Assembly (NCBI GenBank): GCA_937989875.1
Contig: CALKBO010000029.1
Coordinates: forward strand, 96,398-160,397
Origin: an uncultured Collinsella sp.
GTDB lineage: Bacteria > Actinomycetota > Coriobacteriia > Coriobacteriales > Coriobacteriaceae
Length of the DNA stretch: 64,000 bases
Direction: 5' to 3'
Below the pieces are notes generated by a model. The model was not told where the DNA came from, ran no database searches, and saw only the letters and a list, made by a program, of their open reading frames with translations. This document shows, piece by piece, positions 41,405-50,970 of the stretch. Every line of letters begins with the position of its first letter. The stretch's first letter is position 1. The translations under genes were made by a program, and so were the position numbers.

Positions 41405-43858
41405 ATGGCTGAGCAACTTTCGCTGTTTCGTTCGCCTGAACCCGAGCGGGCTCCGGCGAAGCCTGTGCCTGCCGCTGCCTCGGCTCAGCCTAAGCCTGCA
41501 CCCGAACCCGTCACCGCCTATGCGAGCGTGGCCCTCGACATCCCGACGCGTGCGCTGTCCGAGCCGTTTGCTTATGGCATTCCCCGGTCCTTTGCCAACG
41601 AGGCGCAGATCGGATCCACGGTCCTGGTCCACTTTGGTAACCGTGCGGCCGCGGGCTATATCGTCGACATTGCGTTTGAGCTGGGTGACTTGCAGGGCAA
41701 CAGCGCTCTCGATCCCGCGCGTATCAAGCCTATCGAGGCTATCCTCAGCAAGCCGCTCTTTACCGTAGAGGCCGCCCGTATCGCACGCTGGATGAGCCGC
41801 GAGTATGTTGCGACGCTTTCCGAGTGCCTGCGCCTGTTTTTGCCCCCGGGCGGCAGTCCGCGGGTGGTCAAGGGCGACGACGGCATGTGGACGGTTGAAC
41901 GTCCCGCCGTCAAGCCTATCCAAAACCGCTGGGTCATGCTCACACCCGAGGGTTTCGACTACACGCCGCCCAAGACCGCCGTTCGCCAGCGTCAGCTCAT
42001 CGAGGCGCTCCAGTGCGGACCGGTCACGACGCGCGACCTCAACCTTCTCTATAACAGCATGTCGGCGACCATCAAGGCGCTCGAAAAGCGCGGCGTCGTG
42101 GTGGTAGAGGAGCGCCGTGCTTGGCGTGGCTGCAGCGAGCAGACTACTCTGTCCTCGGCAAGCGGTAAGGCGCCGGTCGCACTTACCAACGGCCAGCAGC
42201 AGGCACTCGCGCAGATTGAGCGCGCCCGTCTGGACGCTCATGGCGACGTGGTGTTGGTTGACGGCGTCACCGGCTCCGGCAAAACCGAGGTGTACCTCTC
42301 CGCCATCGAGCGCGTGCTGGCGGCCGGCCGTTCGGCCTGCGTGCTCGTGCCCGAGATCTCACTGACGGCCCAGACCGTCGGCCGCTTCCGCTCGCGCTTT
42401 GGCGAGACGGTAGCCGTGTTCCATTCGCGCCTTTCGGCCGGCGAGCGTCTGGACCAGTGGGATATGGTCGCCAGCGGTGCGGCCCGCGTGGTCGTCGGCG
42501 CCCGCTCGGCGCTCTTTTGCCCGCTTGACGACTTGGGCCTCATCATCATCGACGAGGAGCACGAGACCAGCTATAAGCAGGGCTCCAGTCCGCGCTACCA
42601 CGCGCGCGAGGTGGCGGCCGAGATGGCGCGGCGCTACCGCTGCCCGCTCGTGTTGGGCTCTGCCACGCCTTCTGCCGAGGCCCTCGATCGCTGCCGCCGT
42701 GGCACGTATAACGGTGCTACCTGGACGCGCGTCGAGATGCCCGAGCGCCCGGGACACGCTGTGCTGCCTACGGTTCGGATCGCCGACCTGCGCCGTGAGT
42801 TCTCGCACGGCAGCCGCTCCATGTTCTCAAAACCCTTGATGGAGGGCTTGGAGCGTGTGGTCGAGCGCCGCGAAAAAGCCGTGCTGTTGCACAACCGCCG
42901 CGGCTTTGCGCCGTTCCTGATGTGCCGCGAGTGCGGTTGCGTCCCCACCTGCAACCACTGCTCCACGGCGCTTACGTACCACGAGCGCACCCATACACTG
43001 CAGTGCCACACCTGTGGTTCGTCCTGGCGCGTGCAGCCGTATCCCGCGCCCACGAGTCGCTGCCCCAAGTGCGGCAGCCGTTACCTGGCAAAAATGGGTA
43101 TGGGCACTCAGCAGATCGAGGACGCACTGCACCAGATGCTTCCCGAGGACGTCGCCATTATTCGCATGGATGCCGATTCCACGCGCGGCAAGGATGCGCA
43201 CAAAAAGCTGCTCGAGCAGTTCGATGCCGCCGATTGTGCGGTGCTGCTGGGCACCCAGATGATCGCCAAGGGCCTCGACTTTCCCGAAGTCACGCTCGTG
43301 GGCGTGGTCAACGCCGATTTCGCCCTCAAGCTGCCGGACTTCCGCGCAGGAGAGCGCGCCTACGACCTGCTCGAACAGGTGGCGGGCCGTGCCGGTCGCG
43401 GCGATCGCCCCGGCGAGGTCATCATCCAGACCTATCTCCCCGAGGACCCGGTCATCCGCGCTGTCGCCGAGCACGATCGTTCGATCTTTACCGACCACGA
43501 TCTTGATCAGCGACGCGACGCGCTGTACCCGCCGTTTGTTCGCTTGGTCAACATCTTGGTGTGGTCGGCGATCCGAGACGACGCGCAAGACTACATCGGG
43601 CGCATTGCAAAGCTTCTTAAGCGCCGCTGGCATGCCGCCGCGCCCGACTTTCTGCGGGCGGGAAGTGCCGTGCCGCAGGTGCTGGGCCCGGCTTCGTGTG
43701 TAATCGAGAGAGCCAAGGACCGCTACCGCTTCCATCTGCTTGTAAAGTCGCCCGTGGGGTACCATGTCTCTGATGATATCGACGCCTGCCTCAAAGAGGT
43801 GGGCTCTGTGCGCGGCGTGAGCGTGAGCGTTGACGTCGACGCCTATGATTTGATGTAA
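41405..43858 (+). CDS. priA: Primosomal protein N' (replication restart helicase)
   Basis: The 817-residue protein restarts stalled forks. After an N-terminal Pro/Ala-rich stretch and the 3'BD-like domain (residues about 40-140) comes a DEXH helicase core: Walker A VDGVTGSGKTEVYL, DEEHETSYKQ, then zinc-binding cysteine pairs (CRECGCVPTCNHC, CHTCG, CPKCGSRY), TQMIAKGLDFP and QVAGRAGRGDRPG. All helicase motifs look intact, unlike the degenerate PriA of some actinobacteria. The ATG at 41405 has AGGAGG 10 bases upstream. Downstream is def, and then fmt and rsmB, a gene order common in bacteria. Confidence 0.95.
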   Translation: MAEQLSLFRSPEPERAPAKPVPAAASAQPKPAPEPVTAYASVALDIPTRALSEPFAYGIPRSFANEAQIGSTVLVHFGNRAAAGYIVDIAFELGDLQGNSALDPARIKPIEAILSKPLFTVEAARIARWMSREYVATLSECLRLFLPPGGSPRVVKGDDGMWTVERPAVKPIQNRWVMLTPEGFDYTPPKTAVRQRQLIEALQCGPVTTRDLNLLYNSMSATIKALEKRGVVVVEERRAWRGCSEQTTLSSASGKAPVALTNGQQQALAQIERARLDAHGDVVLVDGVTGSGKTEVYLSAIERVLAAGRSACVLVPEISLTAQTVGRFRSRFGETVAVFHSRLSAGERLDQWDMVASGAARVVVGARSALFCPLDDLGLIIIDEEHETSYKQGSSPRYHAREVAAEMARRYRCPLVLGSATPSAEALDRCRRGTYNGATWTRVEMPERPGHAVLPTVRIADLRREFSHGSRSMFSKPLMEGLERVVERREKAVLLHNRRGFAPFLMCRECGCVPTCNHCSTALTYHERTHTLQCHTCGSSWRVQPYPAPTSRCPKCGSRYLAKMGMGTQQIEDALHQMLPEDVAIIRMDADSTRGKDAHKKLLEQFDAADCAVLLGTQMIAKGLDFPEVTLVGVVNADFALKLPDFRAGERAYDLLEQVAGRAGRGDRPGEVIIQTYLPEDPVIRAVAEHDRSIFTDHDLDQRRDALYPPFVRLVNILVWSAIRDDAQDYIGRIAKLLKRRWHAAAPDFLRAGSAVPQVLGPASCVIERAKDRYRFHLLVKSPVGYHVSDDIDACLKEVGSVRGVSVSVDVDAYDLM

Positions 43859-43876
43859 CAACCCGAAAGGATGGCC

Positions 43877-44413
43877 ATGGAAGCCAACGGAATCGTACTG
43901 TCGCCTGACCCTCGTCTGCGCCAGGAGTGCGCCGTCATCGAGGAGATCACCCCGGCGATCGAGGCGCTTGTCGAGAAGATGAAGAAGATGATGTTCGAGA
44001 ACGGCGGTTGCGGCCTGGCTGCCCCGCAGATCGGTGAGCTCATTCAGCTTGTCACCATCGACTGCGACTACAGCGACAAGAACGACTACGATCCGTACGT
44101 GCTCATCAATCCCGTCATTGTTGAGCAGAGCGACCATCTGGTGCCCTTTAGCGAGGGTTGCCTTTCCATTCCTGGCATTAGCTGCGAGATCGAGCGTCCC
44201 GATCATGTCGTCGTCGAGGCGTACGACCTGGATGCCAACCTGATTCGCTACGAGGCCTCGGGTGACCTGTTCTGCGTGTGCCTGCAGCACGAGATCGATC
44301 ACCTGCACGGCAACACCATGTTCGAGCGACTGAAGCCGATGCAGAGGCTCAAGGCCGTCAAGGAGTACCAGGACGCCCTGGCCCGCGGCGCACGACCGGG
44401 CGAGACGGAGTAG
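43877..44413 (+). CDS. def: Peptide deformylase
   Basis: The 178-residue metalloenzyme removes formyl groups from nascent proteins. The three PDF motifs are present: GCGLAAPQIG, EGCLSIPG with the metal Cys, and QHEIDHLHG with the HExxH-type metal ligands. The second ATG (43877) is chosen because GAAAGG lies 6 bases upstream of it but touches the first ATG at 43871. A strong palindrome follows 8 bases after the stop. Confidence 0.94.
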   Translation: MEANGIVLSPDPRLRQECAVIEEITPAIEALVEKMKKMMFENGGCGLAAPQIGELIQLVTIDCDYSDKNDYDPYVLINPVIVEQSDHLVPFSEGCLSIPGISCEIERPDHVVVEAYDLDANLIRYEASGDLFCVCLQHEIDHLHGNTMFERLKPMQRLKAVKEYQDALARGARPGETE

Positions 44414-44421
44414 GTTTGTCC

Positions 44422-44517
44422 GTCCCCGGGGCGCCCGCCTATATCATCCCGTGCTCAAACATTCTCGCTGCGCTGCGAAACTGCGCGCGGGACGATATAG
44501 GCGGGCGCCCCGGGGAC
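44422..44517. repeat. 96-bp palindrome with 30-bp GC-rich arms
   Basis: Arms 44422-44451 and 44488-44517 match at 29 of 30 positions. The arms contain CCGGGGCGCCCGCCTATAT. The 36-base centre has a smaller hairpin. It lies between def and fmt on the same strand. Confidence 0.9.
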
Positions 44518-44735
44518 TACGTTGACGCTGCTTGTCTCGCCCGGGTGCCGTCGGGCCAGGGAAGGGCGTCTTCGCTGATAGGTGCTTTGTTGGGAGGGCT
44601 GCTTTTATGCGGCTCTTTCTTTGTTTTTGGGTATATTTGTCTTTGTTGAACTGTTTTTGCGGCTGGGTGCGTTTGCGACCTGGAGCGCTTCTTTTGTAGC
44701 CGTCTCGGCTCGTTATTGAGAGGAGACTAACTTTT
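44518..44735. other. Gap between palindrome and fmt, no gene seen
   Basis: About 218 bases, T-rich from about 44585. No plausible coding frame was found. GAGAGGAG at 44718-44725 is the fmt ribosome binding site. A promoter for fmt could lie here. Confidence 0.4.
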
Positions 44736-45656
44736 ATGCGTATTGTGTTTATGGGTACGCCTGATTTTGCTGTGCCTTCGCTGACTTCGCTTGTTGCGGC
44801 TGGCAACGAGATTGCGCTTGTTGTTACTCGTCCTGATGCTGTTCGTGGGCGCGGTAAGAAGCTTGAGCCTTCTCCTGTTAAGGCCAAGGCGCTTGAGCTG
44901 GGGTTGCCGGTTGTTGAGGCCAATCGTATGACGTCGGAGGTAGTTGAGGCACTCCAAACTGCCCAGGCTGATATTTTTTGTGTGGCTGCCTATGGCTGCA
45001 TTTTGCCTGATGAGGTACTGCATATGGCGCCGCTTGGTATTGTGAATGTCCATGCTTCGCTGCTGCCTCGTTGGCGTGGGGCTGCTCCTATTCAGCGTGC
45101 GATTCTCGCTGGTGATGAGATTGCTGGCGTTTCCATTATGCGCATTGGGCATGGCGTGGATACTGGCGCTTATTGCGCGCAGGCGTCTACGTCGGTTGCC
45201 GGTAAGCATGCCGAGGCGCTGACCATGGAGCTTGGTGAGCTTGGCGGCAAACTGCTTGCCGATACACTTCCTTCGCTTGCCGATGGTTCGGCGGTTTGGA
45301 CCGAGCAGGATGAGGCGCTCGTTACCCATGCTGCCAAGATTTCTAAGCTGGAGATGCGTCTGGATCCGCAGATGACGGCGCTCGATTGCGTGCGGCATGT
45401 GCTCGCTTCGTCCGATACCGCGCCTGCTCGATGCGTGATTGCCGGCAAGACCGTGCGCGTGCTCGATGCTGCGCCGGCCGATGTGTCGCTTGGCGTGGGC
45501 GCTGTTGCCGTCAAGAGCAAGCGTGTTTACCTTGGTCTTTCCGATGGCACGGTTGAGTTGCTCGAGGTTAAGCCCGATGGCAAGCGTGCCATGGCCGCTT
45601 CTGCTTGGGCTGCTGGGCTGCAAGGCGCCGATCTTATCTGGGGTGTTTTATCATGA
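44736..45656 (+). CDS. fmt: Methionyl-tRNA formyltransferase
   Basis: The 306-residue enzyme formylates initiator Met-tRNA. VFMGTPDFAVPSL at the N terminus, VNVHASLLPRWRGAAPIQRAI with catalytic Asn and His, and VDTGAYCAQ with the catalytic Asp are conserved, followed by the C-terminal beta-barrel domain. It would work in sequence with the deformylase coded just upstream. GAGAGGAG precedes the ATG. Codons end in T much more often than in priA or def next to it. The stop overlaps rsmB (ATGA). Confidence 0.95.
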   Translation: MRIVFMGTPDFAVPSLTSLVAAGNEIALVVTRPDAVRGRGKKLEPSPVKAKALELGLPVVEANRMTSEVVEALQTAQADIFCVAAYGCILPDEVLHMAPLGIVNVHASLLPRWRGAAPIQRAILAGDEIAGVSIMRIGHGVDTGAYCAQASTSVAGKHAEALTMELGELGGKLLADTLPSLADGSAVWTEQDEALVTHAAKISKLEMRLDPQMTALDCVRHVLASSDTAPARCVIAGKTVRVLDAAPADVSLGVGAVAVKSKRVYLGLSDGTVELLEVKPDGKRAMAASAWAAGLQGADLIWGVLS

Positions 45657-47053
45657 GCAAGCTGTCTCCCGCGCGCAAACTTGCGCTCGATGTGCTGATG
45701 GAGGCCGATCGCCGCGGTATGTATGCGCGCGACGTGCTGTCCTCTCGCGCATCTGCCAAGGCTATTGACCAGCGCGATTCCGCTTTTGCCGCTCGTTTGG
45801 CACTGGGCGTTGCGGCTACCCAGGGTATTTTGGACGAGCTGCTCGATCAGTTTCTTGATAAGCCTAAAAAGGTTGCGCCGCGTGTTCGCATGGCGCTTCG
45901 TATCTCGGCCTTCGAGATGCTCTATCTACATACGCCTGGCCGCGTCGCCGTAAGTCAGGGTGTTGAGCTGGTTCGCTGCGGCGCTAAGTCCGCCGCTGGC
46001 TTGGCCAATGCTGTACTGCATAAGGTTGCTGACAATGTTGATGACTTTGCTACTGCGTCCGATGTGGATGAGTCTGAGCGGCGCTTGGTTCGTCTGTCGC
46101 GCCTGATGGGCCTGCCGCGTTGGCTTTGCGCTCGTATTATGGCCTCGTTCGATACCCCAGAGGGTGCGCTCAACTTTGCTGGCAATCTGGCCCCCGCGCC
46201 TCTGGCCCTGCATGAGAACGCCTTTGCGAACAAGCCCGATCCGTATATCTCGCAGCTCGTCGCGCCTGTCTTCCCGGGCTGCCATGCCCCGGTTGATGCC
46301 CAGGTTACCGTTGCTTCGGGTGTGTTTGAGCGTGCTGCCGCGGTGGCGTCTGATCTCAACGCGCAGCTTATCGCCACGGCTGCCACGCGCCCTGGAAGCT
46401 GCCTTGAGATTGGTGCCGGTCGCGGTACCAAGACCTATGTGATGATGTGCCAGGCTAAGCGCGCCGGCTATGAGCGTCAGCATACGGCACTTGATCTTCA
46501 TGACCGCAAGTGCGATCTGAATCTCGCTCGCCTGCATAAGGCCGGTATTCAGGGCGTTCGTACGGTTTCGGGTGATGCCTGTGAGCTTGATGAGGTGCTC
46601 ACATCGTTTGATGCCATGCTTGGAGAGCCGGTTAAGTTCGACACGGTCTTTATCGATGCGCCGTGCTCGGGCACCGGCACCATGCGCCGTCATCCTGAGA
46701 TCCCGTGGCGCCTAACCGAGAATGATGTGACGACCGAGTTACCCAAGCTTCAGCTGACGATGCTTAAGGAGGCTTCTGCGCGCGTGGCCGCCGGCGGAGA
46801 GCTCATCTATGCCACCTGCTCGGTTTTTGATGTAGAGAACACGCAGGTCGTGGATGCCTTCCTGGCCTCTTCCGAGGGCGCCGACTTTAGCGTCGCACCG
46901 CTCTCCGAGGCGCAGATTCTGCAACTCCCTGAGTTCGATCAGGCCAAGAAACTCGTATCCGTACGCCAGAACGATCAAGGCCTCTTCCAAAGCGTGCCGG
47001 TAAACGCCGACTCCTACGACGGCCACTTCTGCGCCCGCCTGATTCGCAAGTAA
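45653..47053 (+). CDS. rsmB: 16S rRNA (cytosine-967-C5)-methyltransferase
   Basis: The 466-residue RsmB/Sun protein has an N-terminal NusB-like RNA-binding domain (ARKLALDVLMEADRRGMYARD, AFEMLYLHTPGRVAVSQGVEL) and a Rossmann methyltransferase domain (CLEIGAGRGTKTYVM). The catalytic motif FIDAPCSGTGTMRRHPEI and LIYATCSVFDVENTQVV contain the two conserved cysteines. The glycine loop reads EIGAGRG where many relatives have DxCAAPGGKT. It is translationally coupled to fmt by a 4-base overlap. Confidence 0.92.
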   Translation: MSKLSPARKLALDVLMEADRRGMYARDVLSSRASAKAIDQRDSAFAARLALGVAATQGILDELLDQFLDKPKKVAPRVRMALRISAFEMLYLHTPGRVAVSQGVELVRCGAKSAAGLANAVLHKVADNVDDFATASDVDESERRLVRLSRLMGLPRWLCARIMASFDTPEGALNFAGNLAPAPLALHENAFANKPDPYISQLVAPVFPGCHAPVDAQVTVASGVFERAAAVASDLNAQLIATAATRPGSCLEIGAGRGTKTYVMMCQAKRAGYERQHTALDLHDRKCDLNLARLHKAGIQGVRTVSGDACELDEVLTSFDAMLGEPVKFDTVFIDAPCSGTGTMRRHPEIPWRLTENDVTTELPKLQLTMLKEASARVAAGGELIYATCSVFDVENTQVVDAFLASSEGADFSVAPLSEAQILQLPEFDQAKKLVSVRQNDQGLFQSVPVNADSYDGHFCARLIRK

Positions 47054-47058
47054 CTACT

Positions 47059-47126
47059 AAGTTGCGGTGAAATAGGGATTGAATAGCGGCATCTACCCGC
47101 CAAAAAGTCCTTATTTCACCGCAACT
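47059..47126. repeat. Dispersed palindrome, AGTTGCGG family, copy 3
   Basis: Arms 47059-47080 and 47105-47126 are complementary with one mismatch: AGTTGCGGTGAAATAGG on the left, its complement on the right. It starts 6 bases after the rsmB stop, between convergent rsmB and the FmdB-like gene. The centre differs from the other copies. Confidence 0.88.
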
Positions 47127-47153
47127 CATAGAGCCACCTATAGCGCAAAGAAT

Positions 47154-47185
47154 CAGCCCCGCGACCGACATCGATCGCGGGGCTG
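47154..47185. terminator. Terminator hairpin between rsmB and FmdB-like gene
   Basis: An 11-bp perfect stem (47154-47164 with 47175-47185) has a 10-base loop. On the minus strand ATTCTTTG follows, ending the FmdB-like gene; it may act in both directions. Confidence 0.65.
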
Positions 47186-47193
47186 TTTGGTTC

Positions 47194-47430
47194 CTAGTGG
47201 CTATGCGGGCAGTTGGCGCAGCAGCCGCTGGTGGCGCTGGTGCTGGAGCCGCCGCTTCGCTGGTCGGTGTTGTAGAAACCGCTACCCTCAAATTTAATGC
47301 CGCTGGCCGAGAACGTCTTGGCCGCCGGGGCACCGCAGCTGGGGCACACGACCTCGGGAGTCTCGGACATGGGATGCTCAACCTCAAACACGTTGCCGCA
47401 GCTCGAGCACTTGTAATCGTAGCGCGCCAT
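47194..47430 (-). CDS. FmdB-family zinc ribbon protein
   Basis: The 78-residue protein has the FmdB/CxxC_CxxC_SSSS pattern: YDYKCSSCGNVFEVEHPM followed by VVCPSCGAPAAKTFSASGIKFEGSGFYNTD. A Ser/Gly-rich tail ends in CCANCPHSH, adding another possible metal site. The family is widespread and thought regulatory or structural, with no settled function. GGAAG precedes the ATG. It is probably transcribed alone. Confidence 0.88.
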   Translation of the reverse strand: MARYDYKCSSCGNVFEVEHPMSETPEVVCPSCGAPAAKTFSASGIKFEGSGFYNTDQRSGGSSTSATSGCCANCPHSH

Positions 47431-47518
47431 AATACTTCCTTTTCAGCACAAAGCGGGCAGATTACTCTGCCCGCAAAAATTCAAACGTCTGTAACTGTAC
47501 CCTATATCGGGGGTTTTA

Positions 47519-50500
47519 TCACGCTTCGCCCCAGAATCTATGGTTGTTGCGCAGGAGCTGTGCGGTTTTGTTCTCGGCGGCTGCAATGTCCGCCTCGTCA
47601 GCCTGCCAGGTCCAGTTGCCCGTGGCCACGCCCGGAACGTTCATGCGCGCGTCGTCGCCCAGCCCCAGGACATCCTGCAGCGGCATCATCACCAGGGGAG
47701 CGTCGCTCGCCAGCGCGTCGCTCATCAGCTTGGCCGCCACCTCAACACCGCTCGGCTCGTCGCCGCCCGCAAAGGAGCGCGTGCACCAACCGGCCAGCGT
47801 CGACGTATCGTGCGTCGAGGTGTACAGGATCTTTCCTGGCGTGGGGTGCACGCCGCAACGGACGTCATAATCGCTAAACTCCAGCACGTCCATGCCGGGG
47901 AAACCACAGGTTGAAGCCATAGCGCGAACGCCAGGCGTCAGATACCCCAAGTCCTCAGCGATAAAGTTGAGCGGACCCAGCTCGTCATAAGCGGTCTGGA
48001 ACAGGTCTTTGCCCGGTCCTGCCAGCCAACGCCCGTCGGCGCAAGCCTTGCCCGCGGGGATACTAAAGTAGCTGTGGAAGCCCAGGAAGTGATCTAGGCG
48101 TACGCGATCATAGAGCGAAAACGCACGACGCAGGCGATCCATCCACCAGCTATAGCCGTTCTGCTTCATGTGGTCCCAGCGGAACGTCGGGTTGCCCCAC
48201 ACCTGGCCCTCGGGTGCAAAGTTGTCGGGCGGCGCGCCGGAAATCTCAATCGCCTTACCGGTATCGGACAGGCAGAAGTTCTCGGGTTCGCTCCACGCGT
48301 CTGCCGAATCGTCGGACACGTACATAGGAATATCGCCGATAACCTCGATGCCCTTCTTGTGCGCATAGTTCATGAGCTCGCACCAAGCCAGGTCAAAGCG
48401 GTACTGCATGTACGCCTGAAGCTCGGCCTCGTCGTGGAAGCGCTTGTCGTCGATCAGATGCTCGTTGTAGCGCGCGACATCTGCCGGCCAATCGTGGCGC
48501 GACTCGCCCTCAAAGTACTTCTTAACGGCCATGTAGACGCAGTACTTCTCGAGCCAATCGGCATTGCGATGCTTAAACGCTGTGTACAGCGGGTCGGCAT
48601 CCTCGCCGCCGCGGGCCTTCCAGGTCTCAAAGTCGGCGGCCAGCTCTTCGTGGCTTTCGGGCAGCAGGTCGATATTGCCTGCAAAGGCCGAAGGACCGGC
48701 GTAAGGGGAGCGGAAGAAGTCCGTGGGGTTGACGGGGAGAACCTGCCAGTAGCGCATGCCCATGGCGGCCAGATGGTCGATAAAACGACGCGTGGGCGCG
48801 CCGATCGTACCGGGCTTGCCGTCGTCGGTCGGCACCGATGTGATATGGCACACAACGCCTGCACCGTGATCGAGCGGCTCCTGCAGGCGCTGCTCGGCAT
48901 GGTGATAGATGATCGACGAGCCCAGCGGATACAGATCGAGCGTGACCGTACCGTTGTGGATCTCGCACTCGTGACCACTAATCACATCGCTTGCGCATTC
49001 GCCGAGCGCCGGAATCGTCACGCGATGCGAATTGCGCAGGCTGCGGTTGATGATAACCGTCGCGGACTCGCCGTCCTTACCGGTGCGCGTATAGGCGAGT
49101 ACTTCGTCATTGAGCGCGAAGGCCCTGATTTCACCGTCGATCATAAACGGCAGCGCGCGGCGCACAGCAGATGCGTTCTTGACGATCGCGAACGTATCGA
49201 AGTCGTGCAGGTCTTCCTTGGTCGGCATGGTGCGGCGATTACCAGGATCGGTGAGACCCTCCAAGCCGTACTCGTCACCGTAATAGATTGAGGGAACGCC
49301 CGGGAACGTCATCTGCATGAGCGTCGCGAGCCAAAAACGACTCTTGGCCAGGCCCATGGAGTTCTCGTCCAGGCGCCACTTGCTGCGCTCGCTCTCAGGT
49401 AGTTGCGACTCGTCGGGGCCGCCGCCGAGCACCGAGATAATGCGCGGACGGTCGTGGCTCGAAAGCAGATTTAGTGCGCAAGACAGTGCCTCACGCGGAT
49501 AGTTCTCGCGTAGGGTCTCGATATCCTCGGCAGCTTGGTAGGCGTTTTTGTAGCCCATCAAAAAGCCGATGACCATGTCGCGAAAGGGGTAATCCATAGC
49601 AGAGTCCAGCTCGGAGCCTTGCAGATAGCGACGCAGATGGCCGTAGCTGATCTTGTTGGAGGCATCTTCCCAGACCTCGCCGAGCAGCAGCGCGTCGGGC
49701 TTCTCGGCGAGCACGGCCTTTTTAATCTCGGCCAGGAAGTCATCGGAAAGCTCGTCGGCCACATCGAGGCGCCAGCCATGGGCACCGGCGCGCAGCCATT
49801 TACGAATGACGCCGTCCTTGCCCAGGAACCGCTCGCGCACCAACTCGGAGCTCTCATTGATGGCGGGCATATTGCCCACGCCCCACCAGCAGTCGTACGA
49901 GCCGTCCTCGTGGAAATAAAACGCATCGCGCCACGGAGAGTCCTCGCTCTGCCACGCGCCGACACCGGGATAGTTGCCATAGCGGTTGAAGTAGATCGAA
50001 TCGTCGCCCGTGTGGTTGAACACACCGTCCAGAATGATGGAAATGCCCAGCCTCTCGGCCGCCTCGCACAGTTCAGTAAAGTCTTGCTCGGTGCCCAGAA
50101 TCGGATCGATCTTGGTGTAATCGGCGGTGTCGTAGCGGTGGTTGCTCGCTGCTTCGAAAATGGGGTTAAGGTAGATGGCTGTAAAGCCCAGCTCGGCGAT
50201 GCGAGGCAGGTCTTCCTGGATACCCTTGAGCGATCCGCCATAAAAGTCCCAGGTCTTGATGGAGCCGTCTTCGGCGCGCTCGTACACAGGTGGCTCGTTC
50301 CAGTCCTCGACCATGCGGCGCTGAATGCCCTTACGCGGTTTTTCGACCTCGGCCAGCGTGCGCTCGCGCCAGTGCTCGTCGCGGGCATAGCGATCGGGGA
50401 AGATCTGGTAGACCATACCGCGCTCGTACCAGGTGGGACGGTTTTCGCGATGCTTATAGACGGTAATCTGGAACGACGGAACCTCGGCGTAGTCGTAGGT

Positions 50501-50815
50501 TACGCCCTCGCCACCGGTGCGACCCTGCGGTGCACCCAAGCGGACCTCGGGCTGGCCTTCGATATTGCATATAAAGCTGTACCAGATAAGACAGGGCTCG
50601 GTACACTCCAGCTCGGCGGTAAATATGTCGTCGCCCTCGTGCGTCATGGGATACCGAGACTCGCCGATCTCATCGACCCAGGTGCGGAGCGTAAGCGTTG
50701 CCTGCGCGGGATCGGCATCCTCCAGAATCACGGAGAGCGAAAGGGTAGTTCCTGTGGTCACAGCGCCAAACGGAGTGCGAAACTGCGGCAGACGGCTGTT
50801 GTGTATCAATCTCAT
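47519..50815 (-). CDS. GH13 amylase - GH77 4-alpha-glucanotransferase fusion
   Basis: The 1098-residue protein joins two enzymes of maltodextrin metabolism. Residues 1-120 look like an N-terminal beta-sandwich of neopullulanases. Residues about 125-620 are GH13: nucleophile Asp in GWRLDVADEL (about 346), acid Glu in LLGEVWED (about 377) and Asp in LLSSHDRPR. Residues about 640-1098 are GH77 (MalQ): VLPVNPTDFFRSPYAG, VRLDHFLGFHSYFSIP (about 907), FIAEDLGYL (about 952) and YTSTHDTSTLAGW (about 1002). All catalytic acids are present. It has no signal peptide, so it works on internal glucans. It lies beside, and reads the same way as, the glycogen genes. The fusion could pass oligosaccharides between sites. 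Confidence 0.92.
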   Translation of the reverse strand: MRLIHNSRLPQFRTPFGAVTTGTTLSLSVILEDADPAQATLTLRTWVDEIGESRYPMTHEGDDIFTAELECTEPCLIWYSFICNIEGQPEVRLGAPQGRTGGEGVTYDYAEVPSFQITVYKHRENRPTWYERGMVYQIFPDRYARDEHWRERTLAEVEKPRKGIQRRMVEDWNEPPVYERAEDGSIKTWDFYGGSLKGIQEDLPRIAELGFTAIYLNPIFEAASNHRYDTADYTKIDPILGTEQDFTELCEAAERLGISIILDGVFNHTGDDSIYFNRYGNYPGVGAWQSEDSPWRDAFYFHEDGSYDCWWGVGNMPAINESSELVRERFLGKDGVIRKWLRAGAHGWRLDVADELSDDFLAEIKKAVLAEKPDALLLGEVWEDASNKISYGHLRRYLQGSELDSAMDYPFRDMVIGFLMGYKNAYQAAEDIETLRENYPREALSCALNLLSSHDRPRIISVLGGGPDESQLPESERSKWRLDENSMGLAKSRFWLATLMQMTFPGVPSIYYGDEYGLEGLTDPGNRRTMPTKEDLHDFDTFAIVKNASAVRRALPFMIDGEIRAFALNDEVLAYTRTGKDGESATVIINRSLRNSHRVTIPALGECASDVISGHECEIHNGTVTLDLYPLGSSIIYHHAEQRLQEPLDHGAGVVCHITSVPTDDGKPGTIGAPTRRFIDHLAAMGMRYWQVLPVNPTDFFRSPYAGPSAFAGNIDLLPESHEELAADFETWKARGGEDADPLYTAFKHRNADWLEKYCVYMAVKKYFEGESRHDWPADVARYNEHLIDDKRFHDEAELQAYMQYRFDLAWCELMNYAHKKGIEVIGDIPMYVSDDSADAWSEPENFCLSDTGKAIEISGAPPDNFAPEGQVWGNPTFRWDHMKQNGYSWWMDRLRRAFSLYDRVRLDHFLGFHSYFSIPAGKACADGRWLAGPGKDLFQTAYDELGPLNFIAEDLGYLTPGVRAMASTCGFPGMDVLEFSDYDVRCGVHPTPGKILYTSTHDTSTLAGWCTRSFAGGDEPSGVEVAAKLMSDALASDAPLVMMPLQDVLGLGDDARMNVPGVATGNWTWQADEADIAAAENKTAQLLRNNHRFWGEA

Positions 50816-50970
50816 AGTACGGTCCAGTTCAATAGAATCATGGCCTGCTGGCCACGGGCTTTACGCACAGGATGTAAGTATATCTGTTGTACACAGGCTG
50901 TATAAACAACATCCGTTTACCATCGGCGAACGGTTGTCCTAGAAAATCGTTTTACCAACTACCTACAGAG

